From assembly GCA_035582835.1 (NCBI GenBank), contig JAYKAV010002795.1, positions 799,188-863,187 on the forward strand: 64,000 nt of DNA, given 5' to 3'. This DNA comes from Phoebastria nigripes. Lineage: Eukaryota; Chordata; Aves; Procellariiformes; Diomedeidae. The notes below the pieces were generated by a model. It was not told the origin of the DNA and did no database searches. It saw nothing but the letters and a program-made list of their open reading frames with translations. Position numbers and translations under genes: made by a program. Numbering within the stretch: the first letter of the stretch is position 1; each line of letters starts with the position of its first letter. Of this stretch, positions 21,969-36,300 are shown piece by piece.

Positions 21969-24900
21969 AGTCAGTGCTAGAGGGTCAAGACAAGTCCTAG
22001 AGTACAAGAAAGCGGTAGGGAGAGAGAGACATGATTCTCTGCTGTGGGGTGAGTGCAAAGGCAAGCACCAAAAATGTCCAGTGCTCCTATTATCTCAATG
22101 TTGAGATATTCCGATCTGGGGAGAGCCCCTGTATGAGGGGTGAGAACCAGAGGTTTTGTCAGGTATCAGATCAGGAAGGAGGGACAGAGAGTGGGGGTAA
22201 TGTGGGGACAGCAGGAACACTGAAGCAGTCAAAAATATCTCTCTTGAGCTAAAACTTGTACTCTTATCTGCAGGAATATCCCCCTCTTCCATCCCTCACT
22301 TGCACTTATGTAAATGCGTTGAGGTGGTGACACTGAAATACTGAGGGCTTGCGCCCTGGTTCCTGGAGAGAAGAGAATTAAGGGATCAGGGAGGCAACTA
22401 ACCAGAGACTGGATCCTGATGGAGCAGGGACAGCCGTGTTCCTGCACCAAGGCAAAAGGACTCTGGCAGCAGGGCATTTTCAATGCTGTTCTCTGGGAGC
22501 TGGTTGAATCCTTTCTGCTTTGAACTCAAAGACACACTGTTGAGTAGTCTCATCTTGATGCAAGAATTGTGCCTCAGAAATACCAGTTTACAAACAAATG
22601 GAGCTCATGTCCATCATTTCCCAGGTCTATAGTTTGAACGTTAGACTCCAAGTGATTTTAACCATGTTTTACCCTTGCTGTACACAGGAGACCCGGAATT
22701 GCCTGTTACAGTGCATGTATCACAGGAACTCAGCTGAGGTCTGTGAAGTTACCCTTCTGCAGCATGCTGCCTCGCAGGGGGTTATTTTATGGTGGTGGAT
22801 CCAGGGTGATGGTGCCAATTATGCATCTCTCTTCCCCCTACTTCCCCAATCAAACTATCAATCGCCTTTTTGTATTATGTGTACCACTTTTTGCCCGGGT
22901 GCCCGAGGTGCACCACATCCCTGTGCTAATGACAGGTAAAATTTCTGAAAGGGAATTAGGAACCACAGGAACTGGGGCATCTTAAAAATTTGCAAGTCAT
23001 GAGTGACAATGTCTGCACTGAGAAGTTAGATATANCTAGACAATGCAGGCATCTGGCTTGAGAGAAGGTGACCTGGGGGAAAGAGCACAGCCCATTACAG
23101 AGTTGTGATCCCCTGACTTTGAGTCATGTTTTTCTAGTTAACTTTAAGTTAAACACAACAGAAACAGCCTGTTTTGTTTGTCTGGCTGTGTCTTAGAGAG
23201 TAGTCTTGGGAATGGCAGTGAGGCAGTCCCTGACCTGGCCACCAGGTACACATAGAGGGGTGTAGCACAACCTGTCTGGGTGTTGAGCTGTATTACAGTG
23301 CTTGGCAGTGTATTTATCTGCTCCAGGGCTCTTCCCGGTTAATCCTGCAGCAGCAGTTAGAGCATTTGTACTGTGAACAGCTCTGGACAGTCCCTGAGAT
23401 AACAAAGCTGCTGTATTTACTCAGTTTTGGTAATGGCTGTAAACCAGCAAGCAGGATGCCGGTGTGGAGATGGGCTGGTACTGAAAAGAGTATTTAAATC
23501 TTTAAGCTCAGATCAAAGTTCATTGGCAATGTAATGGATGAAGATGCTGGTTTTGGTTGTTTAGATGGACTGATCCATAGGCTGAATTGGGCAAGGTTTC
23601 AATGTGATTGAGTTCTCCTAACAAGCAGTAAGATCTCACCTGTGTGCTCCAGCTCTTGAGTGTGCATGTGCTGAAGTCAGGCAGCTCATCCGTTCATTTA
23701 CACATGCTTTGAATAATTACTTTGCAGTGATGAGTGTGTACTCACACTCTCTTTATCTTGACCTTGTTGCCCTTTGCTTTTTATAACTATTTTTGATTTC
23801 TGTTTCATAAAAGGATGGAAGAGAACTGTCTCAGAGCAGATCTAGCCATTAACTGGCTGTTTAGAGGCCACTAACACCTTCTCTTTGGCTAGCTACAGGT
23901 CTTTTAATGGGCTTATTCCTTTTTATCCTTTTCCTGGCTCGAGTTGACTTGAACTGAATTAAAATGCTTATGACAGACATAATACTGCAAATTGGGTTAA
24001 TTGGCCTTTTTTTTTTCTACCTCCTAAATACCCAAGAAATTAATATTGAGCAGGCCATTATTTACATGTTGCTTTTAATCTTTTTGGAGTTGAAGTCTTC
24101 CCACGAGTCTCAATGTTGAGCACTCAATGAAAAAACATCCCAATGAGTTAAAATTGTTAGGAACAGGCATCATAGGTGAAGAGACAAAGGAACTAGCTCT
24201 GCTCTACACTATTGATCCCAAGCCATCTGCCCCACTGACCTCCTGGCTTGCCCAGCATCAGAGAGGAAGGGAGTACCATGTCACAGGAGGGTTATATGGG
24301 GATCCCATGCCATTTCATGGAGCATTCTCATTTAAACAGGGATTGGGACTTGGTGGGAGGAGAGGGGAAGCACAGCTTTGGGAAGCAAGTGGAAGAGACA
24401 TCACTCTGTCCTCTTGCTTTTATCAAAGCTGCACTTCTCAGTTGTCCACGGGCCAGTAATTTCTGGGCATGCACAATCCATTCTCCACACCCAGATGTCA
24501 TAATTTGAGGGCAGCTAGGATGCTCCTAGGTGGTGGAAAGTGTTCTTGATGGTTTTGTTTCTTTTTATTTCCTCTTTGGGCTAATGTTGACGAAGTAAAC
24601 TAAGGGGGTTCCAGCAGACACATCACTGCAGGTTGGGATTCATGCATTGGGCAGATCAGGCAACAGGACTTGCAGAAGGTCACTGCAGACAAGAACTCAG
24701 GATAGAACTGGTTTTCAATGGCTTACTAAGTTCTGTCTGCAGCTTTGCCATGAAGTTGTTTGAAGAATTAAAAACACTTCTGTTACCTCCTACTAATGTT
24801 ATCTGGGTTAGTGTCACCTGCTGACAGCTGCATCCCAGTGAGGGGGTTATGAATCTGCTCTCTTGTTTCTTAAAAGAGCAGGCTGTTTGTGTCACTTTGA

Positions 24901-26789
24901 GTGTTAGGTCTTCTCTTAAGAGCTTTGTGTTCATTGAACTCCAAGTGACCCTGCTGAGCAGCATTGTATTTGACTCTTGCAGTAGGAACTGTCAGGCTGC
25001 ACACTGGGAGCAGTTCTATGAAGCTCTGATGTACTCCTGCCCTCCAAACTCAACTTGGACCTGTTGGAGAGGATCTACCATCCATCTCACACATAAGTGA
25101 AAATCTGTTTTCTCCCCTCCCCAATGACTCCAGTAACAGTAGAGGTTGGAGCTTGGCTGAGGCGGCTGTTGGGCTACAGGCTAAACAGGAGCCTTCCCAG
25201 ACCTGGCTGGTCTCTGTAGGGCCCTTGGGGTATTCTCCAGGTACCTGCAGAGTGCACTCATTTCAAAGTGAAGCTTTTTGTCTTGCTCAGACTCACTCTT
25301 CTGTACTATTCCTGTAAAAAAGAGAGGAGAAAACCACACAAGAACAGACATGTAGGTAAGTCTTTCAGTCTTCTCCAACAACCTGGTCCTGCTCTGGAGT
25401 GAGCATGGAAGGAAGTACGTGTTACTAACACCTTTAATTTTCCTGTCAAGAGCATTTCAAATCTGTAGGCTGGTTCTCCCATCTTAAAGGCAGGCCTGGC
25501 TTCCACACAGCAGAAAGTGTTATTTTAGTAATATCCTTTATCTGGCTCCAAATGTTGCAATGCTTCGAGCAGTAGGTGAATGCATTTCAGAGGCGTGTTA
25601 GGTGTTTTGCACAACATACTTAAAAACAAGACCAGAAGGATGGTGAGATGATTATTTAGGCAGAGAGGAATATGGTCAGACTAGTAGAACTTGCAACTTT
25701 GGTTACTTGTGTCCTTTGCAGCTGAAACATTGACGTCAGTGGGAACTGAAGGATAGGTTTGTGGCAAGGAGACTAGACATCTTTATTTGGGCAACTAGAT
25801 CAAGCCCTTTCAGTGTGGATATTTTGGACTGAATTGGTCCTTCGGCACTTTTTCAGGCAAAGAAGACACATTTAAGGCAGAATTAGATACTGCTTTGCAG
25901 CACTTGAAAAACATCTTGGTTTTTGTGTGTGTAGCCCGTGTCATATGGACATTCATGCTTTTGAGGTGGTGTCACCAAGTCCCTTGCCACTGAAAACACT
26001 GGCATCTGTGAAATGTGCAGGGATTACCTCTAGCAATGGAGGTTTTTAGCAGTGATCTGTGTTACCGTTTGAGCCGTGATCTGTTGAAACTGGCAGTGTC
26101 TATACCATACCATGTTTTTGTCCAGTCTTGCTGCCAGCAACTATGAGGTGGAGCTGCCCTTTGTCTTGTGTGTTGAGTTAGCACAGTCCCATGGGGATCT
26201 CACAAGAACTTTATTAAAGTTAAAGAATAATGTAAACAAAGTAAATTGAAAGGTGAGGTTGTGCCTGGAAGTCCTGGCACCACACAGGCATTGTTGAATA
26301 AGAACTGGACAAAAAGATATTTCAGGGGAAAATTAAGTACTGTTTTTTCATGTACCAAAGGGGACTTCTGTGCCTACAGCTCCTTGCCCTGCATAGCTCA
26401 GAGCTGCTTGAGAAATGGTGAGTATGGAGAAGATCTGAGGAAGACGTGGTTCATTCTCTGGTATTCTTGGGGTGAATTTGGGCTCAGTTGAATATGGAGG
26501 TTTGGCATTTGGCTGCAGTAAATTTTGGTTGTTAGCTGTTAAACCAAGTCTGGACAAGGAATTCTGATGTCCTCTGGCTTTGCTCTGCAAGCTTAATTCA
26601 AAGCTTATTTCAACCCCTCCCTGTCACAGCTGAAAAGCTTTCTGTTCAACCCCTGCCAGTCAGAACAGACAGCCTCTCTCAGTCTGGAAACCAAACAATG
26701 AAAACTGATGGGAAATAAATAATTTAAAATGCCCCATATGAGGTCTGGGGCAAAGACTTGAGCATATTTTGAGTTTGAGGCAATGTTCA
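21969..26789. other. WNT9B 3' flank, including its 3' UTR of unknown length
   Basis: The 3' UTR must begin here. I see no strong AATAAA within the first two kilobases, so its end is not resolved. The nearest canonical hexamer lies near 26714 in AAATAAATAATTT. The sequence is otherwise unique, without an exon-like frame. An AT-rich stretch near 23930-24110 with several TTAAT/ATTA sites could be a conserved regulatory element, but that is a guess from composition. Confidence 0.5.
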
Positions 26790-27387
26790 CAGAATCATAG
26801 AATAGTTTGGGTTGGAAGGGACCTTTAAAGGTCATCTAGTCCGACCCCCCTGCAAGGAGCAGGGACATCTTCAACTAGAGCAGGTTGCTCAGAGCCCTGT
26901 CCAACCTGACCTTGAATGTTTCCAGAGATGGGGCATCTACCACCTCTCTGGGCAACCTGTGCCAGTGTTTTACCACCCTCATCGTAAAAAACTTCTTCCT
27001 TATATCTAGTCTGAATCTACCCTCTTTTAGTTTAAAACCATTCCCCCTTGTCCTGTCGCAACAGGCCCTGCTAAAAAGTTTGTCTTCCTTATAAGCCCCC
27101 TTTAAGTACTGGTAGGCTGCAATAAAGTCTCCCCAAAGCCTTCTCTTCTCCAGGCTGAATAACCCCAAATCTCTCAGCCTTTCTTCATAGCAGAGGCGTT
27201 CCATCCCCTGATCATTTTTGTGGCCCTCCTCTGGACCCACTCCAACAGGTCCGTGTCTTTCTTGTGCTGAGGACTCCAGAGCTGGATGCAGTACTGCAGG
27301 TGGGGTCTCACCAGAGCAGAGTAGAGGGGCAGAATCACCTCCCTCGACCCGCTGGCCACGCTTCTTTTGATGCAGCCCAGGATACGG
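26790..27387 (-). mobile_element. CR1 LINE, 5'-truncated, with remnant of ORF2 C-terminus
   Basis: The 3' end is at the low-coordinate side (CAGAATCATAGAATAGTTTGG). Read on the - strand it codes a CR1-type ORF2 C-terminus: [20 protein letters not shown], then [17 protein letters not shown], then [20 protein letters not shown] and [19 protein letters not shown]. The frame switches near 27205-27215, so the copy carries a frameshift. It begins abruptly at GGATGCAGCCCAGGATACGG-like sequence, a normal 5' truncation. It is dead and lacks the reverse transcriptase core. Confidence 0.95.
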
Positions 27388-30300
27388 GGGCTGTGATATG
27401 TTGGTATCATTCCTTTTGGTATCCTTCAGTACTAAGCCTTTTAGAAATGGTGCTATGGATAAGGGAGTGAAAAAGTTTGCTTGAGGCAGATAGCTAGTTT
27501 TTCCTTTTTCTTTTTTTTCCCATTCAGTTATCCAGGGCTGTTTTATCACCCAAACTTGAGGTAACTTGGGTTGATATTCAGAAATGTGATTTACTTCAAC
27601 TAACAGCAATGGGAGTCTTTGTGTGACCAGGAAGCAAAACTTGGGTCTGTTGGGCATTCAGTATTCTTAGGCTTGAATTGTATTTTCTTCAAGAATCAAG
27701 ACCAAGCATCATCTTGAGCAAAGCTCTTCCGCCACCTCCTGGAGATATGGGATGTGAAGACCTGGGCCTCCATTTGATCTGTGTGTGAGCTTTTTAATTT
27801 TGCTGCACACCTTAATGATGTACTACAAATCCAGTGGATGTGCCGCCTCTTCGGTTATATGTGCAAAGAAGTTACTGGAATGACAGGCTGGAGATATAAG
27901 GGGATTGCACTTAAGTCTTTACATGGAAATCTTTTCAGTAGCAAAAGTGAAAGCTTATGCCCTGGCTGTAAAACAATTCTTTCCCAAGCATAAATGTACC
28001 TCAACGTGACTACTGATGGTAAAAATCTGAGCTGCACATGCTTTCCTGTATAGTTTTTTGATTCAGGATGAATCCTTTCCTCTGTACCCAGGATCCAAGT
28101 AACCTAAGAACAGTGATAGCTCTAATACTCCTAGCTGGCTGGGATCCTCACTGCCCACATGAGGGCTACTCTGCAGATACAGGTTACTCCCTGTCCCTGT
28201 GTGTACTTCCTAGTCCAGTTTTTATTGCTTCTCCTGGTGTGTTGTGGTGCTGGGTTTGGTAGTAGTGGATCTAGCATGCTTATTGCAGGAGGGAAATAAC
28301 AATTCAACAGAAATGTTTTACTGAAGTGTATAAAGTTCTGGTGTGGATGGACCCCACCATCCCCAAGTGAAGAGCTGAACCTGCTTGGGAAGAAATCACG
28401 TATCTGGAGGCTGCCCCATAAAATGGTTAGACACCAGTAATTCCTTGAGGCTGAACCAGGGATCCATGCAGCACTGTTGCTGTGCTGGAAGGGCAGTGCA
28501 ATGCTGGGGTCAGGGGAGCTTTATTAGATCAACAAATAGGGCCATGTAAGCCAAGAAACACTAATGAGCAGAGTAACAAACGCCACTCATGCAATAGACA
28601 CTTCTACACTCTCAGACACCTTGTGTAAGACTGGAAGGCCAATTTGCGACAATATAATATGTCACTTGAAATAAAAAAGGCTGTGCTTTAAGGGAAACAA
28701 AACATTTGTCTACCTCAAGATGTACAACTTTTGTGACAAGAAGTATGGATGTTATTTATATTTCTTATATATCCTCTAGAAAGAAAATGGTGCTATAGGT
28801 TTTAAGTTGCATTACAGTCCTGCTTGTACCTTGCCCTGATTTTTATATAATCCTTTTGATTAAAACATGCACATTTGTGTAGCTGGCTGTGTTGTCCAGT
28901 ATTGCACTAGTGTCTGCACTGCTGGTGTTCTTGTCAGTCAATAAATACCAGTTGTTTTCTAAGAATGTACATTTCTGCCTTTCAAGGAACATCCCCCGGA
29001 AATAGCTTTGAATAACTGTTCCTCCATTGGCACATTGACATTATTCCTCTCGTTCTCCTTTACCTGCACCCTCTCCAGAAGATAACTAGAATGTCCATTT
29101 CTGCCCACCCAACAGTAAGGGTTGCCCAGGTGGGTTGAGCTCAGGTATGTTTGTGTTAAGGAGATGTGACACTAGTGAGCCAAATCTCATCAAGAACATG
29201 TCAGCAGCGTATTTCCTGTAGCAGCAAAACAAGCTGGATGCTCATGTACCTGGTTGCTTTGTTCTGCTGATGGTGTCTCTGTGTCAGCTGTTTGGATGTG
29301 ACTATTTGTGGAACTTGGCAACTGGGCTGATGCAACTGGTGCAAAAGTTGTTCAGCCTCAAAGACATGACTCCAAGGTGCCCTGTGCTCTTCAGACTCTC
29401 CCTGGGGATACAAGGGCAGTTGTCTGAGGGAAGCCTGNGGACATGTAGAGGAACACCAGATCATAGTTTTTGCAGGGAGGGATGGTGGAGCTGGCCTTGT
29501 GCTGCAGTGATGACACCAGACTAGCGGCTCATCTTGCCCTTCATCTTGGGCACGTGGGAGCTGCCGGCTCCAGCAGTCCTGAGCAATGGCTGAGAGTGGG
29601 TTTACCAGGTGATCCCAAATAGCTCCTCCAGACCTTGGTCTGGCACCAGGCCACCACAGCATGGTGACACCTCATCACATTGTGGCGCTCAGCAGTGACC
29701 ACACAAGGCCAGAGGAAGGGCCATGGCCACAGGCTGTGTCTGATGCACATGCCAAGCTAAGCCCTACAGGAAGCGTGGTTAACTGCTGTGTCCAAGGCTC
29801 AGCACAGTCCATAGCCAATGTGTGCAACTGCCCAGGCCCAGCATGGCCCAGAGCTGCCAATCGTGGGCCACAACAGAGCCACTTCACACTGTGGTTTGCT
29901 TTCTGTTGGGATCTTGTTGCCCCATCCCTCTTTCCCCCCCTCCCCAGCTCACTCCTTTGCTCTTGCACATAACTTCTGAGTTTCAATTCTGGCCTGTTAG
30001 AAGGGAGCACGGTGTTGCCCAGCCCTGAAGGTCCACACAGAGCTGTCCAGCTCCTTGGCACGTACCGAGCTGAAAGTGTGTCAGAAATACCATTCAGAGT
30101 AGTTGGGTTCTCCTGGGTAAAGCATGCCAGTGCACTGGGGATGATAAATAATTCAAGACACTCATGGGTCGTCTCCCAGCCCTCTGCCCTAACCTACTCT
30201 TCTGGCAGTCCCTGTTGTCTCCTAAGGTCTGCCTAGCTTGTCAACGGGAGTAGAGCAGTCCATGCAAAATCTGCTTCCCAGGAAAGATAAAGCAAGCAAG

Positions 30301-33300
30301 ATGTCTCCATGGACACACCTCACAAAGTCAGTGGCATTTTCTTGGGGACCGGATGAGACGAGGGAGAGCAGATCTAGCACTGGCCTCATGCTAGGAATGT
30401 CTGTCTGTCATAAGCACCATCATGCCTCAGGGCTTGGGTCAGCTCAGTGTCCCCAGGGATGCCCCCCCCCGCAAACAGCACTACTGAAGTGGGATAACCA
30501 CTGTCCCTGGAAGTTCAGGGAGAGCCACACAGCTCTCGTATCAGTCTAGCTTCTTCATTGATGGGCCACATGTGGCTTCTTGGGGAGATGCTTGTCTTAG
30601 CCTTTCTTGGGGCTTGTTTTGCAACCCCAGTTGTCCCCAGTTAATGCTTCCCCTGACCCAGTGAAGCAGTAGTATCTACTTAACCTCCTCGGTGGATGAA
30701 GAGTGCTGACTCTGGGGATTTTTTGGGCAGACTGTGCTAGGGTGCATTAAGAGTTCCTGCCCAGCTTGGCTCTGCTGTCTTATGAAGCAGCAGTGCCTAC
30801 CATGCTTTTCTGGATGCTCAGCAGCGCAGCACAGTGACAACAATAAATCAGTCCTCAGACAGATCAGGAAGAGTTGTTGAGGNGAGGCAGGCTTTGCCTG
30901 TGTGCTGTTTCAAGTCATTTGCAGGCTGAATCTGTCCCAGTATGTCTCCTTAAGCATATCCTAACAGGCTACTTGTGCCTGTCAGCTGTTTCATGGCACC
31001 AAAAGGCAGCAGGGCTGTTAGGTCCAGGGCCAGAGACTAAATGGAAACCTCAGATTTTGCTGTGAGATGAAATGGTCCTAGAAGAAAAGGAGCATTGGTG
31101 GAGAACTGGGTGGCAGAACATGGTGAGATACGCCATCCTCCCTCAGCAGTGTCTGGCAGCACAGAGCCTGGGCACAAAAGGGGCCAGTCAAGCCCTTAGC
31201 AGGCAGGTAGTTTTCCTGAAATCATCTGTTCCTGGGCTAATCGTGATGTGAGGTATTTGTTTTCTCAAGTCCTATTGAGTGTACACAGAGTGGAGGGGTG
31301 GGTGGGTGCAATGAAACCTCCTCGTGCTGCTTGTTCCTGTCGCAATGGGATTAAAATGTCATGGGAAAGAGCTTCTGGCAAATGAGGCAAGTAGGATGCC
31401 TGCTCATTTGTGCGGCCATGCTGAAAATCCCCCGCCTTGCTGGATGGAGGAAAGCTGGACCATCGGGGCCGGGCAGGCCTCCTGGTTTTTTGGGAGATGT
31501 GCTGGGTTTGGGGCAGACACGCTGTGATGGCTCCCAGCCAGCCCTTCCATCACTCTCCCAGGCAGTGGAGACCTCCAGCAAGCTCTTTGAAGGCACAGTT
31601 CTCACTAGGCAAGAAAGCAGCAGGAGTCCCAGACACAAAAAGCACAGGGTAGTTTGCAAGTCACATCTTAGATATGGGAAATGCTGGAAATACCTTTTCT
31701 TGGGAGATTAGTGTCTTCTAGGCCAGATTGCTTCTCTAAGTAGCATCATGGATAGTTAATGTCCCGTTGCTTTGGGCAAGCAGCTCAATGCAAGCAATTA
31801 ATAAATAGCACAAATCAGATTCCTGTTTCATGTCAAGGGTATTACCATCACTGGGTAGCTCTGGCAATTCCCAACCAAGCAATTTTTCCCTCTCATCCAC
31901 AATTGCATCTAAACTATTGTGCAAATCAAACATCCCCTACAGTGACAGCTGCAAAGTGTGTGAGCCATGTGTCCTTAGCATGGCTTTGCCACTGTTCACA
32001 TTTTCAACCTGGATGCTGAAATACTGCTCGATGCTCTAGCTTCTTCAGTGCCAGCATTTGCTCTAACACGGAGGGGTAATGGGAGCAACCCTGTAGCTGG
32101 AAATCAGCCTGTCTACACCCACCTAGAGAGCCTTTGCTGACCCATACTACTTCTGCAAAACCTCTTTTTGTGCTCTGGTTTCTGTAATGGCAAAGCACAT
32201 CCTGCCCAGTACTCAAGACATATTCGTGGGCACATGTTTGTATGTGCTTCAGATTCTAGTTTTCTAAAACTGAATGCTTTAGGGATTTCCGGCCTAACCT
32301 TAGATGTCTGAAAGCTTAAGCTGCAAATATGAGTCAGTCAAGGGAAAGAAACAGGCACCACCCAGAGCAGGCCATCTATGTTAAAAATTTAGGGCAAATG
32401 AACTCTGTTAGCTTTTTCCCAGCTTATGCTAGTTATAAATCCCATAACTGTGCCTGGGACAATAGCTTCTGCAACCTGTGATGTGTTTGCTAATGCCTTT
32501 TTTCTGCAATTGTCTGAAAGGCTTTGTGAAAAGTTTCTGCCAGGACTCATTTTTGAAATGTAAAAGGCATGATACCTTCTGCAGGCATTTCTAGACCTAG
32601 CATGACTCTCTTACTTCCAGCACTCATGTTGTCCCAAGGCTTTGATTAGAAACCTGAGTTGACAGTGTTGGATGTTATCGTCTCTGTCAGCTCCTAGCTG
32701 AACTACCCATTCCTATTAGCATCCCATGTTATACAGCACATTTTAAATATTAATGCCTATAGACAAGACATTTTGGCAGCCATACNGGATAGAAACTGCC
32801 CATCAAAATATAAATTTCTGAAAGTTTTTTATCCCTTTTGTCTGTGGATAGAGGCATGTCAGTAGTTTTCTGTACTTGCTGGTACTCCTCATTTCCTACC
32901 AAGGTGCGTATTTTTCCCCTGAACTTACATGTCTCTGCTGTTTTTTAACCCAGTGTCACAAATGTTTTCCAGAGCATTTTGGAGATTCTCCTCCTTTTTG
33001 TCTCAGTTAGTATAATATCAGGTCTGCAAATGTTGATGCCTTGGATCTATCAGATAGTGATGATATTGTCAATATCTGTTGGTAAAACATTTTGGATGCA
33101 GTAGTAAGTCCGAAGACTACATGGGAAAGGTCCCTTCCAAATGGTATGTTAAAACTGCTCAGCTGCTAGCCCTGTTTTAGAGACCTTGCACAACCAAGAT
33201 ATACTACCTACAGGGATGTTTTTAACTGAATGTACAACAGGGCACTTACTTAGATTTTGTCACCTTTGCTCTATCTGCTGCCAACTGCTTTCCTATATCA

Positions 33301-36300
33301 CTACAGGCAGCTGGGAGTTGATATTAGATGTTAGATCCTAGGCCTAGCATGTGTTGAGCTATAAGACATTTGCTTTAGTGCCAGGTGCAGTATCATTTGT
33401 AGAGGCATCTGTGTTCTCACATTTCAACTGCTTTGCACCTCGATAGACCCCTGCTTATGCAGAGAAATTTTAGATGTCTGTGCAAAACTCTGCTTAACAG
33501 CTCTGTTGCATTTCCTCCCGCCCCCCACCCCAGATCACCTCCACAGATCCCCAGCTACACACACTGCTCCAGGTGTTTGTTCTTGGGAGTTTTGCAGGTC
33601 TCCTGTCTGACCCTGATAGGTCTGGTGACACGACTCTGTATGGACAGGATGAAGAAGCTGACCAAGACAACACTATGTGCTGCTGAAACATCCCCAAAAG
33701 GAGGTCTTCTTGGATTCAGCTCTTTCTTACCTATTAAGCCAGTTATTCTTCTGAGTGAGTCACCTGTTGGCCCTTGGAAGGGCTCTGCTGTGAATCTAAG
33801 CTTGCCTGATCCTGTTGTAGAGATACAAATCCATGCCCTGTAGCTGCCTCAATACCACCTTCTTCTTGACTGCTGCCTGACCTGATTTGCTGGCTTTCCT
33901 CCAATGTCCCTTACCTCACTTTGCTTTTTATCCAGTTTCTGTTCCCTCCCCCATCCCTGATTCAACCCAGATTCTTTACCCTTCCCTTTGTGCTGCTCTT
34001 GCCAAAACCCACCCACCTCTTCCATTCCTCCATCCCCTCTTGCTTTTTGTAGGAAAGTTATTCATGGCATTGCACTGCCCCAGGCAAGCTCCAGTGCAAA
34101 AATACCTTGGGAGCATGGGGGCATGGCTGGGGTTAGCAGGGTAAGCAGGGCCAAATCCAGCCATACCTTGTAAGCAGGCTGCTCAGCCATGCAGGTAAAA
34201 GACATATTATATGTGGAAAGAGAGAACAGTTGTTGGTCTCCCAGCAACTTGTGTGGCTACAGTTGTGGTTTATGCTCATCTGCAGGGCACTTCTCTCCAG
34301 CTTCTGGGACTTGTGCTTGTCCTGGGAAGTGCTGTCAGCAGGGTGTGAGTTGGAGTACTCATATAGTCACTCCAATTCCCATCAGAAAGTCACCTGGTCT
34401 CTGAGAGCTGCGAGATGTGAAAAGGTACTTGTCCCTTTTGTGTATCTTAGTTACAGTCCAAAATCAGGTCTTGTTTTGATTTTCCTCTCTCACTTTCAAT
34501 TTTGGGGCAAGTTCCCGCAGTGTTTAATCCTTTTACCCCTCCCTGAATTCAGCAGGTCTAGTGATGGAGAGAAGGAATGGAGGAAAGGAAAAAGAGCAGC
34601 AACAACATGACTAAGAAACAGTAGCGTCACCCAACTATGGGCACAAGTGACCCACAGGGAGAGCAGAAGCCAGGAGACAAGTGCAGATGAAGTGGGAAAC
34701 ACTTTCCCAATTGCGTTTGCCAGCAGATGCTTGCCTGTTTGCCTGGACAAGCCCAGCAGCATGGAAGACAGAGAAATAAAGATCAGCAGCTTGCGCTGAT
34801 CCAGGTTGTGACTGTTGTGTTACTGACTTGGAGAGGGGGAGAATGATCCCCTCCCTGCTATCCAAAAAAACCCTGAGGTCACCTGAAACCAGCACACTTT
34901 TATTAAAAAAAATCTCCTTAAACATGTTTTCCCCTCCTCTGTGCTGAGCTGCTCTCCGGCTCACCCTGCGTGCCCAGAGGCTCTGAGAGCCACAGCCCGC
35001 GCAGGTGTTGTGGAGGACGGAGGGCTCTTCTCCCACCCTGGCTCCGGAAAGGATGGGGGAATTGCTGAAGGGGGAGGGTGACACACATCAGGAACCAGAG
35101 CTGCCAGCATTACGTCTCACATTTCCTCCTGCTCGGGCTGTAGAAAGAGCTGGGTCAGGTTTGAACAGGAGGTTTAGTCTGTGGCTCATAGCCCAAGGTC
35201 AAATGAGATTTCTGCAAGTCAGACAGCGGCATGTCGTATTAGATTGTTTTTACAGTGATAACCCAACGCCCTCCCCAACCCTCAGCCCCCGGCAACCAAG
35301 CAAAGGTGTTCAGGGGGACAGAGCAGCATGGCCATCCTCTCCTCTGATGCATGACTCCAACATCACCTTCCTAGCTCTTGTTGATGTGTCTGTGCCTGTG
35401 GGCAGCTCCCCCACCCTCTCAACTACTACGTTTTGGGCAGCACAGTACAAAGATGCCCAGGCTGATACTAGGCCTCCAGATGTTAACGTAACACAAATAT
35501 TAATTGCCATTAACATTAGTAAGTAAGGGCATGCACATTCCTGGGGAAGTTTTGGAGTATGAGTCTCAATTCCAGACAAAGGAGTGATGTTGTCCCAATC
35601 TACCTCGGTGTGGAGGTAGAATTCACTTTGACCTAAGAGCATCCTGGGGCATGGGAAGAGTAAGGAACAGTCTAGGAGCATTTGTTCCTGGGCTATCTTC
35701 CATCGCCATTGAGTGTTTTCCATCATTTCAATAAGAATTCATGTAAACCTCCAAAAAGTTCAGCTTCCAGAGTGACTGAAGAAATTTTGATTGGGAAAGA
35801 CCACCTTTAGAGCATCACCTACTGTCACTATGCTGCGAGCCAACTCCCCAGCCTGTGAATGAGGCACAATTTTCCAACCTCGTCTCCCTTGAAATTTTAA
35901 CTCTGGCTGGTCTGGCTTGGCTGCAGGGTCCACCATGTCATCTGCTTACGATTCTGCGAGGCAACCCTTGAGAAGATAAATCCTGTCACACAGTTGCTTA
36001 CAAACTTGTGGCTGTTCAGATTACTACCCGGGCTGCATTGCAAATCCCAAGGGATGAATTTGGTTGTTTAAAAAGAAAACAAATGTAAGAAAAGAAAGAT
36101 ATAGATTCTAATGCATGAGACCAAAGAAGTTTGGAGTGACTGGAGGCTATTCCTTAATTCTCCTGTACTTCAATTTCTGCTTCTTTGATATGAGGAGAAG
36201 TAAATGAATAGACTCACTTCTCCTAGACTGAAATTCTCTCCTAGATTTAAATTCTCTACTAATATATGGAAATACAGCAATTCTACAGCCCTCTTAGAGG

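Noticed and set aside
26875..27657. A 260-codon open frame that might be taken for a host gene
   Set aside because: Its C-terminal half is clearly CR1 ORF2 and the N-terminal half is chance sequence beyond the element.
29201..30061. Overlapping frames of 103-153 codons on both strands in a mildly GC-rich stretch
   Set aside because: No domain, no splice pattern and no strand preference; one contains an N.
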